Source of the DNA: Neoceratodus forsteri
Taxonomy: Eukaryota; Chordata; Ceratodontiformes; Ceratodontidae
Direction: 5' to 3'
Assembly: GCA_016271365.2 (NCBI GenBank)
Contig: JADMNL010000022.1
Span: forward strand, 223,300,501-223,364,500
Length of the DNA: 64,000 bases
Every line of letters starts with the position of its first letter. The first letter of the stretch is position 1. Under the pieces are notes generated by a model. The model worked only from the letters and a program-made list of their open reading frames with translations, did not search any database and was not told where the DNA came from. The translations under genes were made by a program, and so were the position numbers. Below are positions 42,466 to 52,108 of this stretch, piece by piece.

Positions 42466-44123
42466 ACGAATATTTTAGAAAAATACACAGAAAAGGTTTG
42501 AGTAATTAGGCTGACAGCAGTACTCAGTGCCTAATGAAAAGGGACCTTTATAGATCTTATTAATGTTCAGCCAGTCAGTTCTTATTTCATACTCTTTGTT
42601 TAGTGCTGATGTGGGCACCAAATGCTAATGAGGATAACAATACTGTACTTTAAACAGTTATCATCATTTCATATGTTTGACAAAGAAATGTGATAGCCAT
42701 GCTAGTCCAGTTGTTGAAGCATGGAAAAATGTATATGTGTCGGAGGTGATACCTTTTATTTGACTAACAGAATTGCATTTGATGCTAACTCTCTTTAACT
42801 GGTTAGTGGAAGCAGAACTGAATTATATGGCAGATAGAAATGTTGAATGAATTCAGATGAGACATGGTTTATCCCATGTCTCATTTGACTCAACATACAA
42901 CTTGTCATGGCTCTCATTATGATAACTTGTGTTTCTTTCTGCTACTCCTATATATAGTAGAACGTGTAAGCAATGTAAGAGATTGACAGGGATATAAACT
43001 ACAGTTCTAAAGTAGTCTTGTTACCACCAAGGTGCACTAAATATGAAAAACACCAGCTGTGTTTACTAAACTTCCAGTAAAGATGGAACACCTTGTAACA
43101 CAGCTAATCCAGGAAACAGGGTCTTCCAGTATAATAGCTGTTCTACTCCAAAGAGCAGCTTAGCAGTTCACTGTATACTTTTATAAATATGTTGTTTCAG
43201 CAATTACAGTTTACTGGTAATACATTATTATGGCTTGCATTTTTAATAGAATTTATAATCCATCCTTGTAATCCATTCTAAAAGATATGTATTAAAAAAT
43301 GAGTTTCCATACTGACATACAGCGCCTTTGCTAGGACAAATTGGTATGCACAGGCCTGGATCCCAAAGGGTGAGTGGCTTTTTTATTCCATTATGCCTCA
43401 AGGCGGGTATATTTCCCAGTATACTGCACTTGTCCATCATTTTTTAATAACTTACATGTGGAGGCAACATCTTGTCTGTGGGCAGGGCCATTTTCTGTTT
43501 CCATTGTCTGTTTTGTTCCCCTGCATTTCCATAGTGTAGTGGCATTTTACTTATGGACACTCTCTTGCTTTCAGTTGTGTAGGATGTTCCTATTTAAGGG
43601 GGGCAGCAGGTCAGACCTTACTTAATTGGTGTCCTGGAACTGGGAAACAGCCTTTTTGGTTGGTAGCAGCACCGGTGTGGCCTGTGGTGGTAGGAGCTAG
43701 AGGGCTATGCTCTCCAGAGTGGGGCGTGTCTTTGTGAGGAGCCACAGCTGGTAGTCAGGAGCAGCATGTCAGCAGCATGGCATCATCTGGTGAGGAGGGG
43801 CTGAGTGCTGATGAGTACTGGGGGACACTGCTGTGTGTGAGGTTAGGTACTGTTTTGTGTTAAAGGCTTTTTTGTTGTCCCAGTGGTAGTGTATGTGTTT
43901 CTTTTCTTGCAGGTTTCAGGCAGTCTGTTGTGTGTTGTGTAAACTTTTTTGTAGACTTGATGATTTGTTTAGGTGTGTTAGTGAGTGAAGGATTGTTCAT
44001 AATTGTTAGGGTGGTGTGGTGTGTTTTATTGGTTTAGTCCATCATTAAGCTTACTTTGGTGTTTTGGTGGTGTATACTTACATACATAAACTTGTGTACC
44101 TATTAGCTTAGGTATACAAATAT
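42466..44123. other. No firmly recognised feature
   Basis: A phrase at 42690-42780 (ATAGCCATGCTAGTCCAG...GATACCTTTTATTTGACTAACA) looks like a common interspersed repeat, but I cannot name it. At 43777 a short frame starting MASSGEEGLSADEYWG lies 190 bases after a TATTTAAG, and ends after 28 codons. I do not call it. Confidence 0.3.
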
Positions 44124-44240
44124 AGGTGTGTATGTATACAGCTTTAATTTGTAGGTTTACAGCTTTAATTGGGAGGTACACAGCTTTAACTGGGAGAGAG
44201 AGCAGCTTTAATTCAGAGGTATACAGGTTTAACTCGGGGC
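44124..44240. repeat. Minisatellite, 21-24 bp unit, about five copies
   Basis: TATACAGCTTTAATTTGTAGG and variants (TTACAGCTTTAATTGGGAGG, ACACAGCTTTAACTGGGAG, AGCAGCTTTAATTCAGAGG, TATACAGGTTTAACTCGGGG) follow each other directly. Confidence 0.85.
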
Positions 44241-44469
44241 TGGTATACTGGAAAATACATGCTAGTGTATCCTATGGGGCTATATCTCCATTCATATACA
44301 GTATTATTATACTTTAGTGAACCTTTGATGTAATTATTACAGGTATTGGGAATTATGTAATAAACCTAGTGTAACAGAAGCCTTGTTACAGTATGATGCA
44401 TTACCTATGGCAATACAAGGTGAAACACAATTGTTGTTGTAGCTAAAAACCAATTACATAAATTTCACA
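44241..44469. other. No recognised feature
   Basis: AT-rich spacer between the minisatellite and a LINE tail. Confidence 0.3.
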
Positions 44470-44716
44470 GGTGTAAGATCAAGATAAAATGTATTTATTT
44501 ATTTATTTAGCTTTTGTTGACCAGGTAAGTACACTAGACAAGTTATATGCCTCTTTTCAGGTATGATCTGGGAGAGTACAATGAGATACAGATACAATGA
44601 GATACAGACAGGTTCATACAGTGGACAACATGACACAAGTTAGGCAGTACACAAAGTCAAAATAGAACTATGTGAACATAACCAGTAGATAGTAAGCACA
44701 GTTAAGATATGTACAG

Positions 44717-44717
<1 letters not shown>
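44470..44717 (-). mobile_element. LINE 3' tail, L2/Rex1-like
   Basis: Plus-strand TATTTATTTATTTATTTAG, then TTGTTGACCAGGTAAGTACACTAGACAAG....CTCTTTTCAGGTATGATCTGGGAGAG. This has the same organisation as 21425-21520 (TTTA tail, GATGACTGGTAGACCCAC..., TTTTTCAGGGGTGACCAGGAGAG). Only the 3' UTR remains. Confidence 0.6.

Positions 44718-44752
<35 letters not shown>
44718..44752. repeat. (AT)n microsatellite
   Basis: About 17 AT dinucleotides. Confidence 0.95.
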
Positions 44753-44755
<3 letters not shown>

Positions 44756-44799
44756 GGTAGCACGGTAGTGCAATCATAGTTAGGGATGAGGAGCCATTT

Positions 44800-46030
44800 C
44801 TATGTTAAACCCAAAATTTTGCACCTTAATAACTTTGCAACCATTTGACGGATGTACTTGAAATTTGGAATACATGATCAAGATCCATAGGCCTTGGGAT
44901 ATGCCAAGTTTTGTACTGCTTGGATATACAGCTGCGGAGTTAGTAAGTGTGATCTGTGTGCGCGTTTACGCTTTTTCTGGAATTCTACAGTCGTGCCTAC
45001 AGGTCGCACGGTTTGTGCGACTGGCCCGAAATCTTCAGGAAATGTGTGGCTGGGGTCCCCGATGTGCCTTTCAAAGATTTGGTGGAAAAATATTAAATGG
45101 TTCAAAAGTTATTCAAAAAACAATTTCCAATTATAAGTCAATGGGAAAAGTTAAAAGTTCAACACTTTCGCAAATGCATTTTTACTTTTGCAAATGGCCC
45201 TGTTACTTTTGCAAATCCGCCATTTTGTTTTCAGTTAGTGATCAGAAAAATGCTTGGCATTTAAATTTGGGACCCTCTAGCAACCAAATTCTTTTTGTAT
45301 TCACCTAGTCGGACCCTGAGGATGCTAGCCATGTCTTTATTTTGGGGTAAAACACCCCAGAAATATGTTTTTCAAATTTCTGGAAAAAGTACTTTCACAA
45401 AGTACTTTCGTGCTCACAAAAGTGTCGCAAATTTTTGTGAAAGCTTTCGCAAATTGTGACAGTAGTTTTCTAGTCTGTGGGAAAATGACAGCAATTCTTT
45501 GGCACTGCGCTGCAAAAGAATGGTTGGGAGTTTTAGGCTGAAATTTGGAGGGAACGCAGCCGACATCTCACAGATGTGCCTTTCAGTGTTGTGTTGAAAA
45601 AATATTACATGGTGGCAAAGTTACAGCACTCCAAAGTTTATGGTTTGTCCCATAGGATAACATTACCGCGCCCAACGCATTACAGGAATATTTGGCACCC
45701 TGCTGCAAAATAACAGTTTCGTCTTTTTTACTGAAATTTGGAGGGAAGACAGCCAACAGCCCACAGATGTGCCTTTCAGTGGTTTGGTGAAAAAATATTA
45801 CAGGGAGGCAAAGTTATGGTGCTCCGAACTTCCCTTTTTTTCCCATAGGATAACATTACAGCTTTCAGGGGCCAGTCTGTGATCTCGAAACAGTGCGAGA
45901 TACAGACTTTTCATTAGGAAAAATGCTTAGCCCCTAATGACTAATTGGCACAAAACTAGCCAGGAAAATCATAAATCATATGACTTTTAAATTTTTTTTC
46001 CACGTCATACGGTTCCTGAGATATAACCTA
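44800..46030. repeat. Unclassified non-coding repeat with internal ~200-bp repeats
   Basis: CTGAAATTTGGAGGGAA.GCAGCC.ACA...CACAGATGTGCCTTTCAGTG.T..GTTGAAAAAATATTACA, plus GGCAAAGTTA.....CTCC.AA and CCCATAGGATAACATTAC, occurs at 45540-45670 and again at 45735-45860. A weaker third copy lies at 45055-45100. The stretch also carries many TTCGCAAAT/TTTGCAAAT words. No frame with a known domain. It is either a decayed tandem satellite or a non-autonomous element. Confidence 0.65.
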
Positions 46031-46059
46031 TTTAGTATTCCAAGTCCTCATTTTCTGCT

Positions 46060-46579
46060 CTGATACCTACTATTATGCATACATTCTTTGTACTCACTGT
46101 CTTTCTGTATGCAAGTTTTAGAGAAAACCAGCCTGTGTGCTTACATTACTGTTACCGTTGCCCTTTCTGCTTGTGGTTCCGTACCCGTTTCACTTACCGT
46201 TGACATCTACGCCACCATGTGCGTTATCCTTTGCATTTTTATTTGCGCTTGCGTTTCTGTTATTTTTTGCCATTTGTGTCTACAGTACTGTTTCTCTTTC
46301 TGTTTCACTTTGTGTCACCATGCCCATTGACATTTCCGTTTGCAGGCACCATGTTACTATGTGACAACACATCATGTGGCAGACCGTTCCCATCTACGCC
46401 ACCATGTGCGTTACCCTTTCTGTTCACATTCGCGCTTGCGTTACCATGTGTGCCACTGTTTGCACTTCTGTTTATGTTGCTGTTCCTGTTACTATGCCAC
46501 AAGACATCGGGCCCCGTGCTCCCGCCGCTGCATTACATTCACTATTTCTCATTATCATTCTCAAAAAGAAGGGAAATTA
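46060..46579. repeat. Low-complexity repeat with 188-bp duplication
   Basis: CATCTACGCCACCATGTGCGTTA.CCTTT followed by TTCGCGCTTGCGTT occurs at 46205 and 46393. The whole stretch is made of short GTTACC/TTTCTGTT-type words that keep all three frames open by chance. It abuts the palindrome at 46580. Confidence 0.6.
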
Positions 46580-46919
46580 GGGCAAAAACTCAGTTTAATG
46601 CATAAGTTAGGGTTGTTCCACAGCAACAAAAGTGAGGAAATTCAGTGTTAGGTTGAAACCCCTTGGACCCCACCCACCCCCAACCGGCATTGGGGTGTGC
46701 ATTAGAGGTCGTCGGTCCTAACTCTCACCCCATTCTCTATACTTCTGCTGTTTTACACATGTGATGGGGTGAGAGTTAGGGCTGATGACCCCAATGCACA
46801 CCCCAATGCCGGTTGGGAGGGTGGGCGGGTCCAAGGGGGTTTTCAACCCTAACACCAAATTTCCTCACTTTTGTCACTGTGGAACAACCCTAACTAATGC
46901 ATTAAATGGAGTTTTTGCC
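46580..46919. repeat. Foldback palindrome, about 155-bp arms
   Basis: The left arm starts AGGGCAAAAACTCAGTTTAA and the right arm ends TTAAATGGAGTTTTTGCCT. Between them TTAGGGTTGTTCCACAG, AACCGGCATTGGGGTGTGCA and CCTAACTCTCACCCCAT all recur inverted. The loop is about 28 bases (46736-46763) and arm identity is roughly 90% by eye. It resembles 7025-7378 near its centre. Confidence 0.9.
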
Positions 46920-46921
46920 TC

Positions 46922-46929
46922 TAATATAC

Positions 46930-46988
<59 letters not shown>

Positions 46989-46998
46989 TACACAGAGA
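46922..46998. repeat. (TA)n(CA)n microsatellite
   Basis: A long AT dinucleotide run followed by about ten CA repeats, directly beside the palindrome. Confidence 0.95.
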
Positions 46999-47154
46999 CA
47001 CCAAGGCTAAGAACAGTACAATTTTATAAGGTATATACGGTTCCGAGCCACAAACAAAGCCACAGTCTGAGTATCTCCTGAAATAGAGAAAAAATACATT
47101 ACATTATTGTCTGCTTAATCTTAAAACTCTGCAGTTATTATGAACAATATGTGA

Positions 47155-47379
47155 AACTGAATATTTATTTATACTGTTTTTAAAGTTTCACTGGGACAGA
47201 CACATTGAACTGGTAGCAGCTCATTTCCAGATATGTTCTGGGGGAAAGAAAAGGGAGAACAATGAAGAACACTAATGATAATTATACAATGGTAGGTATT
47301 GGAACATCATAATAACAACTGTACAAGGACAATGAATGCATGAAGCAAAATACATAACAATCCAGTAAAGTGCTGGGGG
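47155..47379 (-). mobile_element. Possible LINE 3' tail
   Basis: TATTTATTTATACTG...CACTGGGACAGACACATTGAACTGGTAGCAGCTCATTTCCAGATATGTTCTGGGGGA resembles the antisense L2/Rex1-like tails at 21.4 and 44.5 kb in order of elements. Similarity is weak. Confidence 0.35.
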
Positions 47380-47539
47380 ATAACAACTAGGGCTGTGCAA
47401 ATACCTTTTTTTGAATATTCAGCCAAATATTTGTTATTCGGTGTCAAAATATTCGTTATTTGGTATTCAGTATTTGGATGGCTGGAGGGGGGTATTTAAA
47501 AATAAAAGAGCACCCCCTCCTGGCCAGCATTAAATAAAT

Positions 47540-47815
47540 GTTTTAATCCCTGGTGTTTAGTAGTCCCACCCCACCCCCTGGCTGATAGCCGGTCCAAAGT
47601 GATGAATCCCTCCACCCCTGCCCAGACTTTCAGCATTACCCTCAACTTCTGTTCCCAAATGTATAAAAATAAAAAAATTCCTAAATTTCCATGGTGTCTA
47701 GTAGTCCCATGCCATCCCCCGGCTGATCACCAGTCCAAAATAATGAATCCCTCCACCCCTGCCCAGACTCTTGGCATTATCCCCAGCTTCTGTCCCCAAA
47801 TGTCCCCACTATAAA
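47540..47815. repeat. Two-copy tandem repeat, about 139-bp unit
   Basis: GGTGT.TAGTAGTCCCA.....CCC.GGCTGAT..CCGGTCCAAA..AATGAATCCCTCCACCCCTGCCCAGACT is present twice. The inverse of part of it lies at 48455-48545 on the other side of the element. Confidence 0.75.
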
Positions 47816-48111
47816 GGAGCTATATGCTCACATTTGTGAGTGTTAAATGTTTTTGTTTCTCTAAGGTTCCTTGGGATTTTGAGATTTTATAATCCAGCTA
47901 TTGTAAATCTTTTAGGTATACCGTGTTGTTTGTATATTGTGGTGTTTGTATTTATATGTATTTAACATGGAACTTATTTGTATGTAACTAGTTAGGAATT
48001 TACACAGGTCTGTCTTGTAAACTGGATTATGTCCAAATGACATGTATTACCTGTATAAAAAAATGTTTTACCTATCTAAATGTAAAAAAATAAAAAAAAA
48101 ATCCCTAATTT

Positions 48112-48425
48112 CCCAGGAGTCTAGTGGACCCCCCACCCTGTCAGGAAGTGCCTCCCAACCCCTCTCCTCCCCACACCCATGACCCCAATTGGGCCACCAG
48201 CACAGGCCTCCACTTACCTCCATGGCTGGCAGCCCGACTGAGTTTTCGATGCATGAGCGCCGCGGCATGCACGAACCGCGCTGTTCACTGGAAAACTCAG
48301 TCGGCTGCCGGCCGTGTGGAGATGAGTGTAGGGCTGTGCTGGAGGGTCCGCCCAGGTCTGGGATGTGGGGGAGAGGGGTGGAGGAACTCCTTACAGGGTG
48401 GGGGGTGGAGGTCCACTAGACACCA
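48112..48425. repeat. Foldback palindrome inside the hAT-like element
   Basis: GTCTAGTGGACC.CCACCCTGT.AGGA and GACTGAGTTTTC are repeated inverted as GAAAACTCAGTC...TCCTTACAGGGTGGGGGGTGGAGGTCCACTAGAC. Arms are about 150 bases and the axis lies in the CpG-rich GCGCCGCGGCATGC near 48267. Confidence 0.85.
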
Positions 48426-48729
48426 GGAATTTTTTTTTATATATTTGGAGATGGGTGACATTGGGCTTTGCTCAGGGTCTTGAAGAGGGGGGATTCTTCA
48501 TTTTGGAGTGGGGATTAGCTGGGGGATGGGACCACTAGACACCTGGGTTAAAATATTTCTTTAATGTTGGCTAGGAGGGTGGGAATGACTTTTTTCCTTG
48601 CAGATGGCCGAATACCGAATACCAGCCGAATAGTGGACTATTCGGTATTTGGTTCCAAATATTAGGATAGCCTACTATTCATGGTATTTGGAAAGTAATA
48701 TTTGGTAGTCACACATGCCTTATAACAAC

Positions 48730-49170
48730 ATTTGCATTATGCAGAGGCAATGCTGGGTTCAGAGCAGGAGCAAAGATTGCGGATTTAGAGGATGGACCAG
48801 GGGACTATAGCAGTGTAGGTGCAGGGTGAAGAGGAATAGGCTTTTTCTTTCCAGTTAGCATTACAATGATCAGAGTGCTAACGTTTTAATGAAAAATATA
48901 TAATTTTATACTATTGCTCATCAGTAGTTTACAGGAAGGTAACAGTTCATAGTGACAAAAATGTAATAACATTATAATGTATGGGAGAGGCTTGTTATTA
49001 ACTAAATTCACACACTTTACAATGTTGTTATACAATCACTACAACATCAGATTGTTGTTATACCCTCTTCACTAAGTCATAACAATGGTATAACAAAATG
49101 TAACGTTCACTCTGTGTAACATTCTGTACTGTGAATTCAATACAAACTGGTGCCTGTACACTATAAAAGC
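48730..49170. other. No recognised feature
   Basis: AT-rich, with repeated TGTTATAC/GTATAACA words but no clear element. Confidence 0.3.
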
Positions 49171-49328
49171 TAATGGATGGTCTTCAGGTAACAACCATGC
49201 TGCAATCACATCTCCAGGTTGCCATGACAACAGTAAACCTCTCAAGCTTTCCTCTGGAGGTTTACAATGTCATGGCAACCTCTCAAAGTGATTATAGCAT
49301 GGTTATTATTGGAAGACCATCCATTATC
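49171..49328. repeat. Foldback palindrome, about 77-bp arms
   Basis: TAATGGATGGTCTTC, AACCATGCT and AGGTTGCCATGACA on the left are repeated inverted as TGTCATGGCAACCT, AGCATGGTT and GAAGACCATCCATTA on the right. The centre lies near TCAAGCTTTCC. Confidence 0.88.
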
Positions 49329-49639
49329 CTCTGTCAAGCTTTTAGATCACATAACTGTGCTTCTTCGATTATGCAGTAATAAAAAGCCTCATTTGCTAGT
49401 TACATTCTTGATATGCTTTAAAGTGGTAGTAAATAGTAGCAAAAATATTTATTTTTATACAGAATGTGTTGGAAAACCACATCATTATGACAGTGGTCCT
49501 GTTTACAAGATGGTCCTGTGTTCCAATAAAATATATTTACAGTTACAGTTTGCAAACATGTATACCAATATATACATTACAGAGACTAACAATGTGCAGC
49601 TTTTTTTTTACAAAATTCAGCAAAGGGTGCGGACTTGAT

Positions 49640-49889
49640 GATATGTACAAACATTATCTTTCCCTCCATCAACAATAACTTTTTTCCCATTCAATGTCTG
49701 TTTCATTATTTCCTCTTTCTTTTCCTCTATAGACCACATACTGAAGTTCTCCATCAGGAAACTGGTGGTACCAATACAGAGATAGATTTGACCAAGTGTA
49801 AGAATAAGGTTCCTCTTCATCAATAACATAAACTCTGGATTTGGTGTTCAACAGAATTTCCAATGGCTTCATCTACAATATATTTACAT
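49640..49889 (-). pseudogene. Antigen-receptor V-like remnant, TCR alpha/delta style
   Basis: Read on the minus strand, TTGTAG at 49877-49872 could be a splice acceptor. One frame gives VDEAIGNSVE...SLCY, resembling V framework 1 up to the first conserved Cys. After a frameshift near 49830 comes NLSLYWYHQFPDGELQYVVYRG and GNNETDIEWEK, a very typical TCR V framework 2 and CDR2 with the core Trp. Framework 3 and the second Cys are not recognisable, and no recombination signal is found downstream. No leader exon is seen; a palindrome occupies the upstream flank. Family assignment rests on about 45 residues. Confidence 0.55.
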
Positions 49890-50076
49890 ATATATATATA
49901 GGAGATACATGATGGACATGAGTGTGATATGGTAAATATTGTCACTCCTGCAGAGCGAGCTCTGGCTATCTCACGAGTGCCGAAGGCATGAGTGAGATAT
50001 CCAAGCTCACAATGCAGGAGTGACAATATTTGCCATAGCACACGTTCTGCCCATCATGTATTCGATATATACAATA
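49890..50076. repeat. Foldback palindrome, about 88-bp arms
   Basis: ATACATGATGG, GATATGGTAAATATTGTCACTCCTGCA and TATCTCAC.AGTGCC on the left recur inverted as GGCATGAGTGAGATA, TGCAGGAGTGACAATATTTGCCATA and CCATCATGTAT on the right. It sits directly upstream of the V-like remnant. Confidence 0.9.
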
Positions 50077-50214
50077 GGGTCAAGAGTTTCAGAAGTTTTG
50101 TTATGCTGTCTTGTGTTCTGTTCTTGTTTGTGTTTGCTCATTCTGTGTGTGAGCTTTTCTGAATGGGCTGGCAGGGTTATAAACTCTGAGAGACACATGA
50201 GTGTGTTTTGCAAT

Positions 50215-50700
50215 GCTAAATGAGTTAGTTTTAGGTAGGAGTGAGAAACATACTTTTGTGAAGCTGCATTGTTTAGCAGTCTGGCTGCAGTGAAGCTAAA
50301 AGCATCACAGTAATTTTAATGAGCTGAGAGGCAGAGTGTCAGAACAGCTGATACTGTTTTCAGTGATAATTAAGTTAGCTGCAGTCAGAGTGCAGAGTGT
50401 TCTGTGAAATTGTGCTCTTTAGGATTCTGGCTGCAGTGAAGTTGAAACTGTCACAGTAATTGTAATGGGTGAGAATCAGAGTTTGAGGAACAAGTGAGAG
50501 TGTATTTCAGTGGTAGTCAAGTTAGCTGCAGGCAGCAGTTTAGACTGTTCTGTGAAGCTGTGCTGTTTGGAATTCTGGCTGCATCAAGTTGAGAGCATCA
50601 CAGTAATGAGCTGGAAGTTGGGGGAGGGGGGATAGGTGTGTTTTGTAATGCTCACTGAGTTAGCTGTAGGCAGCAGTGAAACCTCTCAGGTAGTTCTGTA
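50215..50700. repeat. Tandem repeat, about 147-bp unit, 3-4 copies
   Basis: The phrase A.GAGTTAG.T..AGG / AAGTTAGCTGCAG recurs near 50221, 50368, 50518 and 50657. The units also share TGTGAAGCTGTGCTGTTTGGAATTCTGGCTGCAGTGAAG-like blocks and CATCACAGTAATTTTAATG. Copies are well diverged. Confidence 0.8.
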
Positions 50701-50757
50701 TTTGTGTCTATGGTAACAGCACAGGTGTTTCTTGCATGCTGAGGGGAAAGCTGCCTA

Positions 50758-50815
50758 GGGTGATGATATCAGTGACCTTTTGTGACCTGTGTGTGTAAAT
50801 GGCTGATATCATCAC
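50758..50815. repeat. Short inverted repeat
   Basis: GTGATGATATCAG and CTGATATCATCAC are 13-base perfect inverted arms about 30 bases apart. Confidence 0.8.
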
Positions 50816-50899
50816 AGTAGATCAGAGGGTAAAAATATCACACTGCAGTGGATGATATGCTGTTTTATCTCACTCATTTACCACTCACCCCTTTGGTAT

Positions 50900-50950
<51 letters not shown>

Positions 50951-50951
50951 C
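50900..50951. repeat. (ATAG)n microsatellite
   Basis: About 12 tetranucleotide units of ATAG. Confidence 0.95.
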
Positions 50952-51789
50952 ACACATTTGCTACTGGAGAGACCTATTGTGACTCTCAGGGCAAAAAATA
51001 AAATCTGTTTGTTTCTCATGACTATGCTTCTGTTAAGATGCCTATATATGCTACTGTTAGTATGCAAAATATAAAGACAGTTCATGAAGTCTGTTACGGA
51101 AAAATGTATTCAAAGTTAGAATAAGAAAAATCTAATGTTCGTAACACAGTGCCTTACTTGTTTAATTTCTTGTAATGTGAGTAAAAGCATCTTTTTATAA
51201 TACCATGACTTCTGCTTCTATTTATGGGCTGTAGTATGGATCTTTCATTGTTTGTTTCATATTCATTCGGGGGGGTGCATAAACAACAATTCATCTTAGG
51301 ACACCATTGTATGTTAATCTTTGGAATATAGCAGTTTTGTTGTAACTTGCATCTTTTTAATATTCATGAACAACCATGCTGTGCAGCCTTCAACACCTTT
51401 GTTTCTAAGACAGACAACTCTGCATCTCCTAGTTAAAAAGGAAATGTTATTTTTTAGAATTTTTTTCAGCAGTTAACATGTGCTACAGGGACACCACATT
51501 ATCACAGTGATACTGTCTCACTATACAAACTAAAGCTAACTATTACTTGTTCATAAAACAATGCCATATTGACAAACACACAACTAAGCTACTTACAAAG
51601 AACTATATACACTTAATTACACTATGTACAAGGTATATAATTTTGCCTGATATGTCTCAGCCATCCTCATACCAGCTGGTCCCAAACCCAGAAAAGAGTG
51701 ATGGAATCTGATGTAGTACATTACTAAACAATAACCATCAAAATATTGCATTAATAAAATGACTGTTGGGTTTGAGGCAAAAGGCACAG
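50952..51789. other. No recognised feature
   Basis: AT-rich with no assignable frame. Confidence 0.3.
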
Positions 51790-52108
51790 CTAAGGGATTT
51801 ATAGTGGATATGTTGTTACTAGACTTTAGTAATGCATTTGACATCATGATGCACAGAATGTTTGTGCACAAAATGAGAGCCCTGGGGTGGCTCCAGAGAT
51901 GAAGAAATAGATGAAGAATTTGCTGGAGGGAAGGAGGCAAAGGGTGATCATTAATGGAGTTCCATCAGGGTAGGGAAGGGTGACTAGTGTGGTACCACAT
52001 GGTCAGCATTGGGTCTGATTCTGTTCAATATTTTCATTGAGGACATTGTGGAAGGGCTTAAGGGGAAGGTGTATCTATTTACAGACAGTACAAAGCTCTG
52101 CAACAGAG
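51790..52108 (+). mobile_element. CR1 LINE, RT part of a second split element
   Basis: Plus-strand codons read VDMLLLDFSNAFDIMMHRMF, the first catalytic-Asp block of CR1 RT. Degraded GVP.G.VL and DIVEGLKGK-type sequence follows, then a decayed catalytic motif region (FTDSTKLCNRV where FADDTK is usual). It stops at 52108 where a minus-strand CR1 begins and resumes near 53165. Confidence 0.78.

Larger units (their letters stand above)
47380..48729. mobile_element. hAT-like non-autonomous foldback element with 8-bp target duplication
   Basis: ATAACAAC flanks the element on both sides (47380-47387 and 48722-48729), the 8-bp duplication of hAT transposons. The element (47388-48721) begins TAGGGCTGTGCAAATAC and ends GTCACACATGCCTT, imperfect inverted termini. 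Subterminal AATA.TCGGT.TTTGG repeats occur on both sides. Internal modules are inverted between halves: CTAGTAGTCCCA...CACTAGACACC, and the 310-bp palindrome at 48112-48425. It carries no transposase frame. 47824-48095 is AT-rich and may be a separate insertion. Confidence 0.7.

Noticed and set aside
46088..46651. Several cysteine-rich frames of 70-130 codons
   Set aside because: All three plus-strand frames are open because the sequence is built of short T/C-rich words with a 188-bp duplication.
48124..48483. 119-codon frame in a GC-rich part
   Set aside because: It runs across the axis of a 310-bp palindrome inside a foldback element and has no domain.
49560..49640. Recombination signal after the V remnant (CACATTG near 49597)
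   Set aside because: No nonamer follows at 12 or 23 bases, and the preceding coding end lacks a recognisable framework 3.
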